Source: Butyrivibrio hungatei
GTDB taxonomy: Bacteria > Bacillota > Clostridia > Lachnospirales > Lachnospiraceae
Direction of reading: 5' to 3'
NCBI RefSeq assembly: GCF_900101605.1
Contig: NZ_FMUR01000018.1
Location: 1 to 64,000 of the forward strand
Length of the DNA stretch: 64,000 bases
Shown here one piece after another: positions 1 to 8,205 of this stretch. Every line of letters begins with the position of its first letter. The first letter of the stretch is position 1. The position numbers and the translations under genes were made by a program. Under the pieces are notes generated by a model, which saw only the letters and a list, made by a program, of their open reading frames with translations, did no database searches and was not told the origin of the DNA.

Positions 1-56
1 ATCTGGAGAAGATAGTTCAGTGTTCGGTTTTGAAGGTACAAAACCTTAAATAATAT

Positions 57-130
57 GGCCCGGTGGCTCAGCTGGTTAGAGCGCCGCCCTGTCACGGCGG
101 AGGTCAGGGGTTCGAACCCCCTTCGGGTCG
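57..130 (+). tRNA. tRNA-Asp (GTC)
   Basis: Cloverleaf folds fully: 7-bp acceptor stem with two G-U pairs, anticodon GTC in a 7-nt loop, T-loop TTCGAAC, discriminator G as expected for Asp. No CCA is encoded after position 130, so the 3' end must be added by CCA transferase. First of six same-strand tRNAs that probably form one transcript. Confidence 0.97.
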
Positions 131-163
131 CTCAAACTGAATAATGTTTGAAAATAAGAGAAC

Positions 164-236
164 GGGATCTTAGCTCAGCTGGGAGAGCATCTGCCTTACA
201 AGCAGAGGGTCACAGGTTCGAGCCCTGTAGGTCCCA
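164..236 (+). tRNA. tRNA-Val (TAC)
   Basis: Seven-base-pair acceptor stem (GGGATCT with AGGTCCC, one G-U pair), D-arm TAGCTCAGCTGGGAGAGC, anticodon TAC, T-loop TTCGAGC and discriminator A. No encoded CCA. Confidence 0.97.
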
Positions 237-266
237 TTTTTCTTCTTACACAATTCGTGTGTGTAA

Positions 267-339
267 GCCGATGTGGCTCAATTGGCAGAGCAGCTGATTT
301 GTAATCAGCAGGTTAACGGTTCGAGTCCGCTCATCGGCT
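267..339 (+). tRNA. tRNA-Thr (TGT)
   Basis: Perfect acceptor stem GCCGATG/CATCGGC, anticodon TGT flanked by TT and AA, T-loop TTCGAGT, discriminator T. No encoded CCA. Spaced 30 nt from the preceding tRNA-Val. Confidence 0.97.
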
Positions 340-345
340 CTATAT

Positions 346-427
346 GGATGGCTTCCCGAGTGGCCAAAGGGGACAGACTGTAAATCTGCTGCAAATTGCT
401 TCGGTGGTTCGAATCCACCGCCATCCA
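346..427 (+). tRNA. tRNA-Tyr (GTA)
   Basis: 82-nt class II tRNA with the long variable arm typical of bacterial tRNA-Tyr. Acceptor stem GGATGGC/GCCATCC, anticodon GTA, T-loop TTCGAAT, discriminator A. Only 6 nt separate it from tRNA-Thr. Confidence 0.97.
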
Positions 428-438
428 TTTTGTGCAGA

Positions 439-466
439 GCACTTAACGAGTGTACGAGTTTAGTGC
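439..466 (+). other. inter-tRNA hairpin A
   Basis: Inverted repeat in the tRNA-Tyr/tRNA-fMet spacer: GCACTTAAC at the 5' side pairs with GTTTAGTGC at the 3' side, with one T-T mismatch. A second hairpin of the same design lies at 480-510. Possible RNA processing structures in the tRNA transcript (inference). Confidence 0.5.
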
Positions 467-479
467 GAGCCATGGGTGA

Positions 480-510
480 ACACTTAATGAGGTATTTTCG
501 AATTTAGTGT
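480..510 (+). other. inter-tRNA hairpin B
   Basis: ACACTTAAT pairs with ATTTAGTGT, keeping the same internal T-T mismatch as hairpin A. The outer G-C pair of hairpin A is an A-T pair here and the inner C-G pair is T-A, so both arms changed together. The spacer also has a short stem CGTAC/GTACG at 532-544. Confidence 0.5.
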
Positions 511-557
511 GAATCCCAATTTAATATGATTCGTACGAGGTACGGATTTTATAATGA

Positions 558-631
558 CGCGGGGTGGAGCAGTCTGGAAGCTCGTCGGGCTCATAACCCG
601 AAGGTCATAGGTTCAAATCCTGTCCCCGCTA
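558..631 (+). tRNA. initiator tRNA-fMet (CAT)
   Basis: Anticodon CAT in a stem ending in three consecutive G-C pairs (TCGGG/CCCGA), the hallmark of initiator tRNA that directs it to the ribosomal P site. Position 1 (C) does not pair with position 72, also an initiator feature; here the mismatch is C-U rather than the more usual C-A. No encoded CCA. Confidence 0.95.
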
Positions 632-637
632 CTATAT

Positions 638-710
<73 letters not shown>

Positions 711-750
711 TCTTTTTTTATTTAAAAAAGAATATAAGTAAGATATCATG

Positions 751-786
751 ACTCAGTTGACTATATTGTTTACTGAGTTTTTTTAT
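751..786 (+). terminator. terminator of the tRNA cluster
   Basis: Stem ACTCAGT (751-757) with ACTGAGT (772-778), followed by a run of Ts. It lies between the tRNA cluster and the following protein operon. Confidence 0.7.
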
Positions 787-902
787 GTAATTCATTAGAT
801 TTTATTTTTTTTTCTCCTTTTTGTGCTAAGATAAATAATATTATTTTACGAGAGATATATGTGTAGAGCATTAAGATAGCAGAGTATTTATTGAGGAGTT
901 AC

Positions 903-1505
903 ATGTTTAAGCTTAACGAGAATGATAAGACAGCAATTAAAGCTGTTTTGGATATTAAGGAATATAACGAGGAGAACTTTGATCCCGCTATATTAGATCA
1001 ACTGGAGAATGATCCCAAGATTCTTTCTTTACTAAAAAAATATGGAGGAGAGCTTCTTAGCGACAGAAGATATTTGCAACTGACCAAATTTATACAACAT
1101 GGAGATGTAACTGTTTATCAACATTGCATCCATGTGGCATTGTGTGCGCTGAAATTTAATGACAGATTTAATACAGGAGCAGATCTCAGTGCTTTGGTAA
1201 GAGGATCTCTTTTGCATGACTATTTTCTGTATGATTGGCATGATGGAAGTGCTCCGGGTAATATTCATCCCAAGCTTCACGGATTCTATCATCCGGGAAT
1301 TGCACTTAAGAATGCAGTAAAGGACTATAATCTCTCAAAGAGAGAGAAAGATATAATTAAAAAGCATATGTGGCCGCTTACAATTAATCCGCCCAGATGC
1401 AGAGAGGCATGGATAGTATGTATTGCGGATAAATATGCATCTACGCTTGAGACTCTCAAGTTGAAGAAGGGAATAATCGCAACCGACTATGCAGAATCTT
1501 TATAG
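903..1505 (+). CDS. HD-domain phosphohydrolase-like protein
   Basis: 200-aa soluble protein of the HD superfamily, predicted metal-dependent phosphohydrolases. The conserved pattern is visible: a His in the QHCIHVALCAL helix, then the paired His-Asp in GSLLHDYFLYDWHD, then HP and H residues downstream. The substrate is unknown. A TTG at 891 is also in frame, but GAGGAG at 893-898 places a ribosome site just before ATG 903, so that start is preferred. Its 3' end overlaps the decarboxylase start by 17 nt, so the two are probably translationally coupled. First gene of a nine-gene operon. Confidence 0.8.
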   Translation: MFKLNENDKTAIKAVLDIKEYNEENFDPAILDQLENDPKILSLLKKYGGELLSDRRYLQLTKFIQHGDVTVYQHCIHVALCALKFNDRFNTGADLSALVRGSLLHDYFLYDWHDGSAPGNIHPKLHGFYHPGIALKNAVKDYNLSKREKDIIKKHMWPLTINPPRCREAWIVCIADKYASTLETLKLKKGIIATDYAESL

Positions 1506-2940
1506 TAAGCTCATAGAGCTTTCGGAGAGCATGCAGTATCCGTTCCACATGCCGGGACATAAGAGAAACATTGACAGCACCCCGTTAAAGGGTGCTTTTC
1601 GTTGTGATATAACTGAAATTGATGATTTTGATAATCTTCACGATGAAGAAGGGATCATACTCAGTGCTGAAGAGCGTGCAAACAGGATATATGGGGCTTA
1701 TAAGACATATTTCTGTGTGAATGGAAGCACGGCAGGCGTACTTGCCGCTGTTTCGGCATCTGTAAAAAAAGGCGGCACGATTCTTGCGGCCAGAGGAAGT
1801 CATAAATCTTTTTATCATGCAGCTTTTCTAAGGGACCTACAGATCAAATATCTTCCCGATAAATCCGATGATAAATTAAAAATTCCGGGTACTTATACAC
1901 AATACGATGTGGAAAAGTTGCTTGATGACAGCATCGAATGTGTATTCATCACGTCTCCGACATATGAGGGAAAGTGTTCTGATATAGCAGGAATAGCTGA
2001 AGCCTGTCATAAGAAGGGAATCCCGCTTATTGTGGATGCGGCTCACGGAGCACATTTTGGTTTTGGAAAAAAATTTGATAAAGACGGAGAATATAATTCC
2101 GTTCCGAAAAGCGCAATTAATCTTGGAGCAGACATAGTTATCCACAGTGTCCACAAAACACTTCCGGCAATGACTCAGACGGCGCTTGTTCACATATCCG
2201 GCATGGACGGCCTTGCGGACGAAGTAAAGAAGTATCTGAGAATATTTCAAACGAGCAGTCCGTCGTATGTTCTGATGTCATCGATCGATCTTTGCATGCA
2301 GGAGATGGAAGAAAACGGCGAAGAATTCATAGAAGCACTTCTGGATTACAGAAACAGGATATCAGCAAAGACAAAGAAGCTAAAAAATCTGGCTATTCCG
2401 GGGAGCAAGATCATAGATGATCCGGCTAAACTTGTAATCTATGATACCAGCGGGACAATGACAGGAAAGCAGATATATGGTATACTTCGGGAGGAATATG
2501 GTCTTCAACTTGAGATGGCGGGAGATAAGATCGCACTTGCCATTTTGTCAGGATGGGATACGAGCGAAGGTATCGATAGGCTTATAGAAGCAGTCTTGAA
2601 AATAGATGAAAAAATCCAGAAAACAAAGATAAATACGGACACATCTGCAGATAAAACAAGTGGTGATATAGTTTCATCGGAATATCCTAAGGTCATAATG
2701 AGACTAAGTGAAGCATGGGATAAATCTTCAGAGGATATTTTGCTTAAAGATGCAGAGGGAAAAATAGCCGGTGATTTCATAAATCTTTATCCTCCGGGAA
2801 TCCCGTTAATTGTACCGGGAGAAGAATTTTCGGAGAAACTGATAAAGGAGATAGTCGGCTACTTGAATGAAGACTTAAATGTTCAAGGCGTGGTGTCAGA
2901 GCCCGGTGGGACGGGCTACCGCGTTAGAATAATAAAGTAA
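1489..2940 (+). CDS. Orn/Lys/Arg decarboxylase family PLP enzyme
   Basis: 483-aa fold-type I PLP enzyme of the ornithine/lysine/arginine decarboxylase major domain family (short Gram-positive form, like Bacillus YaaO/SpeA). Visible landmarks: N-terminal FHMPGHKR, the cofactor-ring Asp/His pair in VDAAHGAHFG, and SVHKT, where K223 should bind PLP. The C-terminal domain has the LYPPGIPLIVPGE motif of the family. The likely reaction is basic amino acid decarboxylation that yields a polyamine precursor; substrate choice cannot be read from sequence. In many Firmicutes this gene sits just upstream of guanylate kinase and holB, as here apart from the inserted pyruvate kinase. Confidence 0.88.
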   Translation: MQNLYSKLIELSESMQYPFHMPGHKRNIDSTPLKGAFRCDITEIDDFDNLHDEEGIILSAEERANRIYGAYKTYFCVNGSTAGVLAAVSASVKKGGTILAARGSHKSFYHAAFLRDLQIKYLPDKSDDKLKIPGTYTQYDVEKLLDDSIECVFITSPTYEGKCSDIAGIAEACHKKGIPLIVDAAHGAHFGFGKKFDKDGEYNSVPKSAINLGADIVIHSVHKTLPAMTQTALVHISGMDGLADEVKKYLRIFQTSSPSYVLMSSIDLCMQEMEENGEEFIEALLDYRNRISAKTKKLKNLAIPGSKIIDDPAKLVIYDTSGTMTGKQIYGILREEYGLQLEMAGDKIALAILSGWDTSEGIDRLIEAVLKIDEKIQKTKINTDTSADKTSGDIVSSEYPKVIMRLSEAWDKSSEDILLKDAEGKIAGDFINLYPPGIPLIVPGEEFSEKLIKEIVGYLNEDLNVQGVVSEPGGTGYRVRIIK

Positions 2941-2982
2941 ATATATATGGCGAACATTTTTTTTAACAAGGAAAGGAATTAC

Positions 2983-4392
2983 ATGCGCAGAACTAAGATA
3001 ATCTGTACAATCGGACCGGCAAGTGAAAATGAAGATAAGTTACGTGAGATAATGCTTGCTGGAATGAACGTTGCACGTTTTAATTTTTCTCACGGATCAC
3101 ACGAAGAACATAAGAGAAAATATGACAGAATAAAAAAATTACGCGAGGAACTCAATCTTCCTATAGCGGTTATGCTGGATACAAAAGGTCCTGAGATAAG
3201 GCTCAAAGATTTTGCCAATGGCAAAGAGGAGCTTGAGGCAGGACAGAAGTTTACTTTAACAGCAAGAGAAGTGCAGGGAACCAAGAGTGAAGTTTCAATC
3301 ACATACAAGGAACTTACAAAAGATTGCAAGGAAGGTATGACAATCCTTCTTGACGACGGACTTATTGAGCTTCGAGTTGATGAAGTAACAGACGAAGATA
3401 TAAACTGCACAGTAGTAAACGGCGGACCGATATCGGACAAAAAAGGTGTCAATGTTCCCGGGGCAAAGCTTACCATGCCATACCTTAGCGAGCAGGACAG
3501 AAGAGATATAGAGTTTGGTTGCGATCAGGGATTTGATTTTGTTGCAGCTTCTTTTGTAAGGACAAAAGAGGATGTTTTTGATGTAAGAAAAATTCTGGAC
3601 GATAAGAACAGCTGCATGAAAATAATTGCAAAGATTGAGAGTACACAGGGAATCAACAACCTTGAAGAAATCATTGATACAGCAGACGGAATCATGGTAG
3701 CAAGAGGAGATATGGGTGTTGAAGTTCCTTTTGAGGATGTGCCTGTAATCCAGAAAGAGATGATAAAGCTTGCGGAATCAAAGGGCAAATATGTTATAAC
3801 AGCAACACAGATGCTTGATTCCATGATACATCATCCAAGACCGACAAGAGCGGAAGTAACTGACGTTGCAAATGCTATATATGACGGAACAACTGCAATC
3901 ATGCTTTCGGGAGAGACCGCTTCGGGCGATTATCCTGTTGAAGCAGTAAAGACGATGGCAAGAATTGCAGAGCGTACCGAGCAGGATATAGATTATGTAG
4001 GAAGACTCAGAAAAAAAGATTATGCACCTACAGATTCAACAACTGCGATTTCGCACGCAACATGTAATATCGCGACAGAAGTCGGCGCAGATGCCATCCT
4101 TACAGTCTCAATGTCAGGATTTACCGCAGCAATGGTATCAAGATACAAGCCAAGCTGCAGAATAATCGCGTGTACGACAAAGCCGACTGTTTGCAGACAG
4201 ACTAATCTCATGTGGGGAGTGACACCACTTCACATAAGACAGGAAGATACTACGGACGAACTCTTTAAAGAGGCCATTAATTCTGCCAAGAACGCAGGAC
4301 TTCTCAAAGCCGGTGATAAAGTAGTTCTTACGGCGGGCGTACCTCTCGGAATACCCGGAAGAACCAATATGATACGTGTTGAGGAGCTTTGA
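2983..4392 (+). CDS. pyk: pyruvate kinase
   Basis: Glycolytic enzyme that makes pyruvate and ATP from PEP and ADP. The protein starts MRRTKIICTIGPAS, the usual N-terminus, followed by NVARFNFSHGSH, the K/Mg-binding MLDTKGPEIR, the active-site region IIAKIEST, the GIMVARGDMGVE motif and ITATQMLDSM. 469 aa, so it has the three standard domains and no C-terminal PEP-utilising extension as found in Bacillus. ATG 2983 follows AAGGAAAGGA and matches the family start; an in-frame ATG at 2947 would add 12 unlike residues. Its stop overlaps the next start by one base. Confidence 0.95.
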   Translation: MRRTKIICTIGPASENEDKLREIMLAGMNVARFNFSHGSHEEHKRKYDRIKKLREELNLPIAVMLDTKGPEIRLKDFANGKEELEAGQKFTLTAREVQGTKSEVSITYKELTKDCKEGMTILLDDGLIELRVDEVTDEDINCTVVNGGPISDKKGVNVPGAKLTMPYLSEQDRRDIEFGCDQGFDFVAASFVRTKEDVFDVRKILDDKNSCMKIIAKIESTQGINNLEEIIDTADGIMVARGDMGVEVPFEDVPVIQKEMIKLAESKGKYVITATQMLDSMIHHPRPTRAEVTDVANAIYDGTTAIMLSGETASGDYPVEAVKTMARIAERTEQDIDYVGRLRKKDYAPTDSTTAISHATCNIATEVGADAILTVSMSGFTAAMVSRYKPSCRIIACTTKPTVCRQTNLMWGVTPLHIRQEDTTDELFKEAINSAKNAGLLKAGDKVVLTAGVPLGIPGRTNMIRVEEL

Positions 4393-4985
4393 TGGGAAAA
4401 ATATTTCTTTTAATGGGAAAAAGCTCGTCGGGAAAAGATACTATCTACCGCGAACTCATTAAGACAAAAGAACTGGGACTGAAAAAAATAGTTTCCTACA
4501 CGACAAGACCCATGCGTGAAGGCGAAACTGACGGAGTGCAGTATCTTTTCAAGAATGAAGAAGAATATAAGAAACTCAGAGCGGATAATAAGATAATCGA
4601 GGAAAGAGCCTATGACACAAAATGTGGTATATGGCGATATTTCACGGCAGACGACGGTCAGATTGATCTGAAGGACGGCGATTATCTGATAATCGGTACA
4701 CTTGAATCCTACTGCTACATAAGGGATTATTTTGGAAAAGATAATGTGGTTCCTGTTTACATAGACACGAGCGCCAAGATAAGGCTGGAGCGTGCTATGC
4801 ATCGGGAGGAACAGCAGGAAAAACCCAGATATGACGAAATGTGCAGAAGATTTCTTGCGGATGAAGAAGATTTTAGCGATGCAAAGCTATCTGATGCAAA
4901 GATAGAAAAGCGTTTTGAGAACAATGCTGAGATTGAAGACTGTATTAGGAAAATTACTGAATACATAGCGCAGAAAATACGATAA
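4392..4985 (+). CDS. guanylate kinase-like protein
   Basis: 197-aa P-loop nucleotide kinase of the guanylate kinase family (GMP + ATP to GDP + ADP). The P-loop reads GKSSSGKDT, with Asp at the usual Ser/Thr position followed by Thr. VSYTTRPMREGETDGVQY is the GMP-binding motif. The lid/C-terminal region is longer and more charged than in canonical Gmk. This divergent form is common in Clostridia beside YaaR and holB and may coexist with a standard Gmk, so the symbol is withheld. GAGGAG at 4381-4386 serves ATG 4392; the start overlaps the pyk stop as TGATG. Confidence 0.85.
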   Translation: MGKIFLLMGKSSSGKDTIYRELIKTKELGLKKIVSYTTRPMREGETDGVQYLFKNEEEYKKLRADNKIIEERAYDTKCGIWRYFTADDGQIDLKDGDYLIIGTLESYCYIRDYFGKDNVVPVYIDTSAKIRLERAMHREEQQEKPRYDEMCRRFLADEEDFSDAKLSDAKIEKRFENNAEIEDCIRKITEYIAQKIR

Positions 4986-5023
4986 AATATATGTAGGAAG
5001 TATTAGTATAAGAGGTGCGCGGC

Positions 5024-5464
5024 ATGGATATTAAAGTAAACAATATCGGTCAGACAGCTCAGGTTGCAGGGCCTGAACAGCCCAAAGAAGTAAATGGAGA
5101 TTTTAAGTTTATGCTCACTTCCAAGCTTGAAGATACCGGGCTTGCGGAGCGGCTTAATCTCATGTTGCAGGATATTGTTCAGCAGGGCGAAAGAATTGCA
5201 AAACGCAACGACATCAAAGACATGCAGCGTTACAGGATTCTTATAAAAGACTTTATGAATGAAGTAGTGTCAAGATCGCATGCTTTTTCACGAGAGAACT
5301 TTTTGGACAGAAGGGGACGTCATCGCGTGTATGGGATAATCAGACAGGTAGATGATGAACTTGATGCTCTGGCAAAAGAACTTGTTAAGGATGAAAAAGA
5401 TAACATTGGGATACTTGCAAAAATAGGACAGATACAGGGGTTGTTACTGGATATATTTACTTAA
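5024..5464 (+). CDS. YaaR family protein (DUF327)
   Basis: 146-aa, mostly helical, highly charged protein matching the YaaR/DUF327 family, which lies next to holB in most Firmicutes. The function is not established. Visible family features are the central helix AKRNDIKDMQRYRILIKDFMNEVVSRS and the C-terminal helix LAKIGQIQGLLLDIF. ATG 5024 is preceded by AGAGG; an upstream in-frame GTG at 5015 overlaps that ribosome site and is rejected. Conserved linkage suggests a role tied to DNA replication or the division machinery (inference only). Confidence 0.85.
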   Translation: MDIKVNNIGQTAQVAGPEQPKEVNGDFKFMLTSKLEDTGLAERLNLMLQDIVQQGERIAKRNDIKDMQRYRILIKDFMNEVVSRSHAFSRENFLDRRGRHRVYGIIRQVDDELDALAKELVKDEKDNIGILAKIGQIQGLLLDIFT

Positions 5465-5476
5465 AGAGGAGTGGAA

Positions 5477-6544
5477 ATGGCGGATTTTTCCGAGATTATT
5501 GATCAGGGGCAGCTAAAAGAACACATGCAGAATGCGCTTTTGACGGATAAAGTATCTCATGCGTACATAATATCCGGAGAAGCGGGCTCGGGAAAAGAAT
5601 TTGTGGCAAAAATATTTGCTAAGGCTATCCAGTGTGAGAACAAAGAGGAACGAAACGGATTCACTGAGGCATGTAACACATGCCCGTCATGCATAAAGGC
5701 TTTGAGTGACAGCCATCCGGATATAATTACGATAACGCACGAGAAGCCGAACAGCATAGGTGTTGACGACATCAGACAGAAGTTAAGAGATGACGTTGTC
5801 ATAAAGCCGTATGAGAGCAGGCACAAGGTATATATTATTCCGGAAGGTGAGAAGATGACACCGGCAGCACAGAATGCGCTGCTTAAAACGCTGGAAGAGC
5901 CGCCGTCATACATAGTCATAATAATTCTTACAAGCAATATCAATGCTTTTCTTCAGACGATCATAAGCAGATGTGTAGTTTTGCCGATGAAACCGGCGCA
6001 GGACGATTCCATCAGGAAGTATCTGATGGAAGAGTGTCAGGTAGTTGATTATAAGGCTATGCTATGCGCTTCGTTTGCCAGAGGAAATGTCGGAAAAGCG
6101 CTTGAACTTGCATCAAATGAGAGATTTGAAAATCTGAAGGATTCTTCCATTGAATTAATATCCAAATTGGAGCGGCTTGAGATTCACGATATGATGGACA
6201 GGCTGCATACTTTGCTTGCGCCTTCGGAAGAAGATGCCAAGACTGCCAAAAAGGGTATAGATTCAAAAAACTTTGAAGATTTCATGGATATTCTCGTTTT
6301 TTTGTTCAGAGATATGCTTGTTTACAAGGCGACCGAAAATCCCGATCACTTGATTTTCACTGATAAGTTGTCGTATATTAGAAGTGTTACTGTTAACATT
6401 TCATATGAAAAACTAAACGAAATAATAAAAACAATGGATCAAGCGAGAAATCGCATAAACTCCAATGTTAATATAGATCTTGTACTTGAGCTTATGCTCA
6501 TTGCAATTAAGGGGTACATTTATGACAAGAGTAATCGGCGTTAG
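5477..6544 (+). CDS. holB: DNA polymerase III subunit delta'
   Basis: 355-aa clamp-loader subunit. It carries a modified Walker A (GEAGSGKE), the four-Cys zinc module C-x10-C-x2-C-x2-C around EACNTCPSC, the sensor segment NALLKTLEEPP and SRC (arginine-finger motif) in TIISRCVVLP. It would sit in the clamp-loader pentamer with DnaX and HolA and help open the beta clamp. AGAGGAG directly precedes; ATG 5477 is preferred over an in-frame GTG at 5471 inside the ribosome site. The 3' end overlaps ricT by 23 nt. Confidence 0.92.
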   Translation: MADFSEIIDQGQLKEHMQNALLTDKVSHAYIISGEAGSGKEFVAKIFAKAIQCENKEERNGFTEACNTCPSCIKALSDSHPDIITITHEKPNSIGVDDIRQKLRDDVVIKPYESRHKVYIIPEGEKMTPAAQNALLKTLEEPPSYIVIIILTSNINAFLQTIISRCVVLPMKPAQDDSIRKYLMEECQVVDYKAMLCASFARGNVGKALELASNERFENLKDSSIELISKLERLEIHDMMDRLHTLLAPSEEDAKTAKKGIDSKNFEDFMDILVFLFRDMLVYKATENPDHLIFTDKLSYIRSVTVNISYEKLNEIIKTMDQARNRINSNVNIDLVLELMLIAIKGYIYDKSNRR

Positions 6545-7454
6545 ATTCAGAACAGCCGGAAAGATATATTTCTTTTCACCGGGAAAGTATGTGATCAAAA
6601 AGGGTGATCACGTAATCGTAGAGACAGCCCGTGGAGTTGAGTACGGAACAGTTGTCGGAGAGCCTAAGGAAGTGGAAGACAGTGAGGTCGTAAAACCACT
6701 TAAGTCAGTGCTCAGAACAGCAAGCACCAAAGATGACGAGCAGGAAAAGGCCAATAGGGAGAAAGAGAAAGAGGCATTCAAAATCTGTCTTGAGAAGATC
6801 AAAAAGCATAATCTCGAGATGAAACTTATAGATGCCGAGTATACATTTGATAATAATAAGATTCTCTTTTACTTTACGGCAGATGGAAGAATCGATTTCA
6901 GAGAGCTGGTAAAAGATCTTGCGGCTGTATTCAAGACTAGAATAGAGCTTAGGCAGATCGGTGTAAGAGACGAGACAAAGATCATCGGAGGTTACGGTAT
7001 TTGTGGAAGAACACTTTGCTGCCACACATACCTTGCTGATTTTGTGCCCGTTTCCATCAAGATGGCCAAAGAGCAGAGCCTTTCACTTAATCCGACCAAA
7101 ATTTCCGGAGTTTGCGGAAGACTTATGTGCTGTCTTAAAAATGAAGAAGATGTATATGAAGAGCTTAATCGCATGATGCCAAGTGTCGGTGACTTCTGTA
7201 AGACCAAGGACGGATACGAGGGTGAAGTTGCGAGCGTGAATATCCTTCGTCAGACTATCAAGCTTCTTGTTGACGTTGATGATGAGAAGGAAGTGCATGA
7301 TTACAAGCTTGACGAGATCGAATACACCAAGAAGAGACAGAAGAAAAAGAATAACGCTAAAGACAATCACCGTGAAGATGAGGATGTAAAAGAGCTTGAG
7401 AAGCTTGAACGTATAGAGAAACAGGAAGGAAAGTCAAAACTTGGGGAAAATTGA
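6522..7454 (+). CDS. ricT: PSP1-domain protein RicT (YaaT)
   Basis: 310-aa protein of the PSP1/YaaT family. In B. subtilis it forms the Fe-S-containing Y-complex with RicA (YmcA) and RicF (YlbF), which modulates RNase Y cleavage and affects competence, biofilm and sporulation. The metal-binding cysteines are visible in GICGRTLCCHTYL and GVCGRLMCCLKNE. A Lys/Glu-rich tail follows residue 275. ATG 6522 is preceded by AAGGGG and gives the family N-terminus MTRVIGVRFRTAGKIYFF; an upstream in-frame start at 6480 lies inside holB and is rejected. Same position after holB as in Bacillus. Confidence 0.92.
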   Translation: MTRVIGVRFRTAGKIYFFSPGKYVIKKGDHVIVETARGVEYGTVVGEPKEVEDSEVVKPLKSVLRTASTKDDEQEKANREKEKEAFKICLEKIKKHNLEMKLIDAEYTFDNNKILFYFTADGRIDFRELVKDLAAVFKTRIELRQIGVRDETKIIGGYGICGRTLCCHTYLADFVPVSIKMAKEQSLSLNPTKISGVCGRLMCCLKNEEDVYEELNRMMPSVGDFCKTKDGYEGEVASVNILRQTIKLLVDVDDEKEVHDYKLDEIEYTKKRQKKKNNAKDNHREDEDVKELEKLERIEKQEGKSKLGEN

Positions 7455-8181
7455 ACTTAAACCCGGAGAAAGACTGGACGATCTACAGAGGAACGGCTAC
7501 AAGATAATACAAGATCCCGAGAAATTTTGCTTTGGGATGGATGCGGTACTTTTATCAGGATTTGCGGATGCGCCGGAAAATGGAAGAGTGCTTGACCTGG
7601 GAACGGGAACCGGCATAATACCGATATTGATGGCGGCAAAAACTAAAGCAAGTGAGCTTATAGGGTTGGAGATTCAATCCGAGAGCGCAGAAATGGCGGA
7701 TAGAAGTGTTGAACTTAACGACCTCCGAGATCGGGTGAAAATAATTCAAGGCGATATTAAAGAGGCAGGTCAGATATTCGGAGCTGCTTCTTTTGATATA
7801 GTAACAAGCAATCCGCCTTATATGATAGGAGGACATGGGCTTCAGAACCCTGACGGACCAAAAGCTATCGCAAGGCATGAAGTTCTGTGTGATCTGAAAG
7901 ATGTTGTTGCCGCGGCAGCAAAATGTCTTAAACCAGGCGGTAAATTTTATATGGTGCACAGACCGTTCAGACTTGCCGAGATCATGGTCACGATGCATGA
8001 GTACAAGCTTGAGCCTAAGCGGATGAGACTGGTTCATCCCTTTATCGATAAGGAACCGAGCATGGTTCTTATTGAAGGCGTCAGAGGCGGAAAATCAAGG
8101 ATAAAAGTTGAAAGCCCTCTGGTAATTTACGAAGAGCAGGGCAAATATACAAGAGAAATATACGACATCTACGGATATTGA
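7441..8181 (+). CDS. tRNA1(Val) adenine-37 N6-methyltransferase family
   Basis: 246-aa SAM-dependent methyltransferase of the YfiC/TrmN6 family (YabB in Bacillus), predicted to modify A37 of tRNA-Val. SAM motif I is LDLGTGTGIIPIL (about residues 50-62), the acidic residue of motif II is in GLEIQ, and the amino-methylating catalytic motif is NPPY. The start is TTG 7441, with AGGAAGGAAAG 8-18 nt upstream and no ATG nearby, so a TTG start is the best choice. It overlaps ricT by 14 nt, which suggests coupling. Confidence 0.87.
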   Translation: MGKIELKPGERLDDLQRNGYKIIQDPEKFCFGMDAVLLSGFADAPENGRVLDLGTGTGIIPILMAAKTKASELIGLEIQSESAEMADRSVELNDLRDRVKIIQGDIKEAGQIFGAASFDIVTSNPPYMIGGHGLQNPDGPKAIARHEVLCDLKDVVAAAAKCLKPGGKFYMVHRPFRLAEIMVTMHEYKLEPKRMRLVHPFIDKEPSMVLIEGVRGGKSRIKVESPLVIYEEQGKYTREIYDIYGY

Positions 8182-8205
8182 TAAAACATCAAAAAGGAAA
8201 TACGG

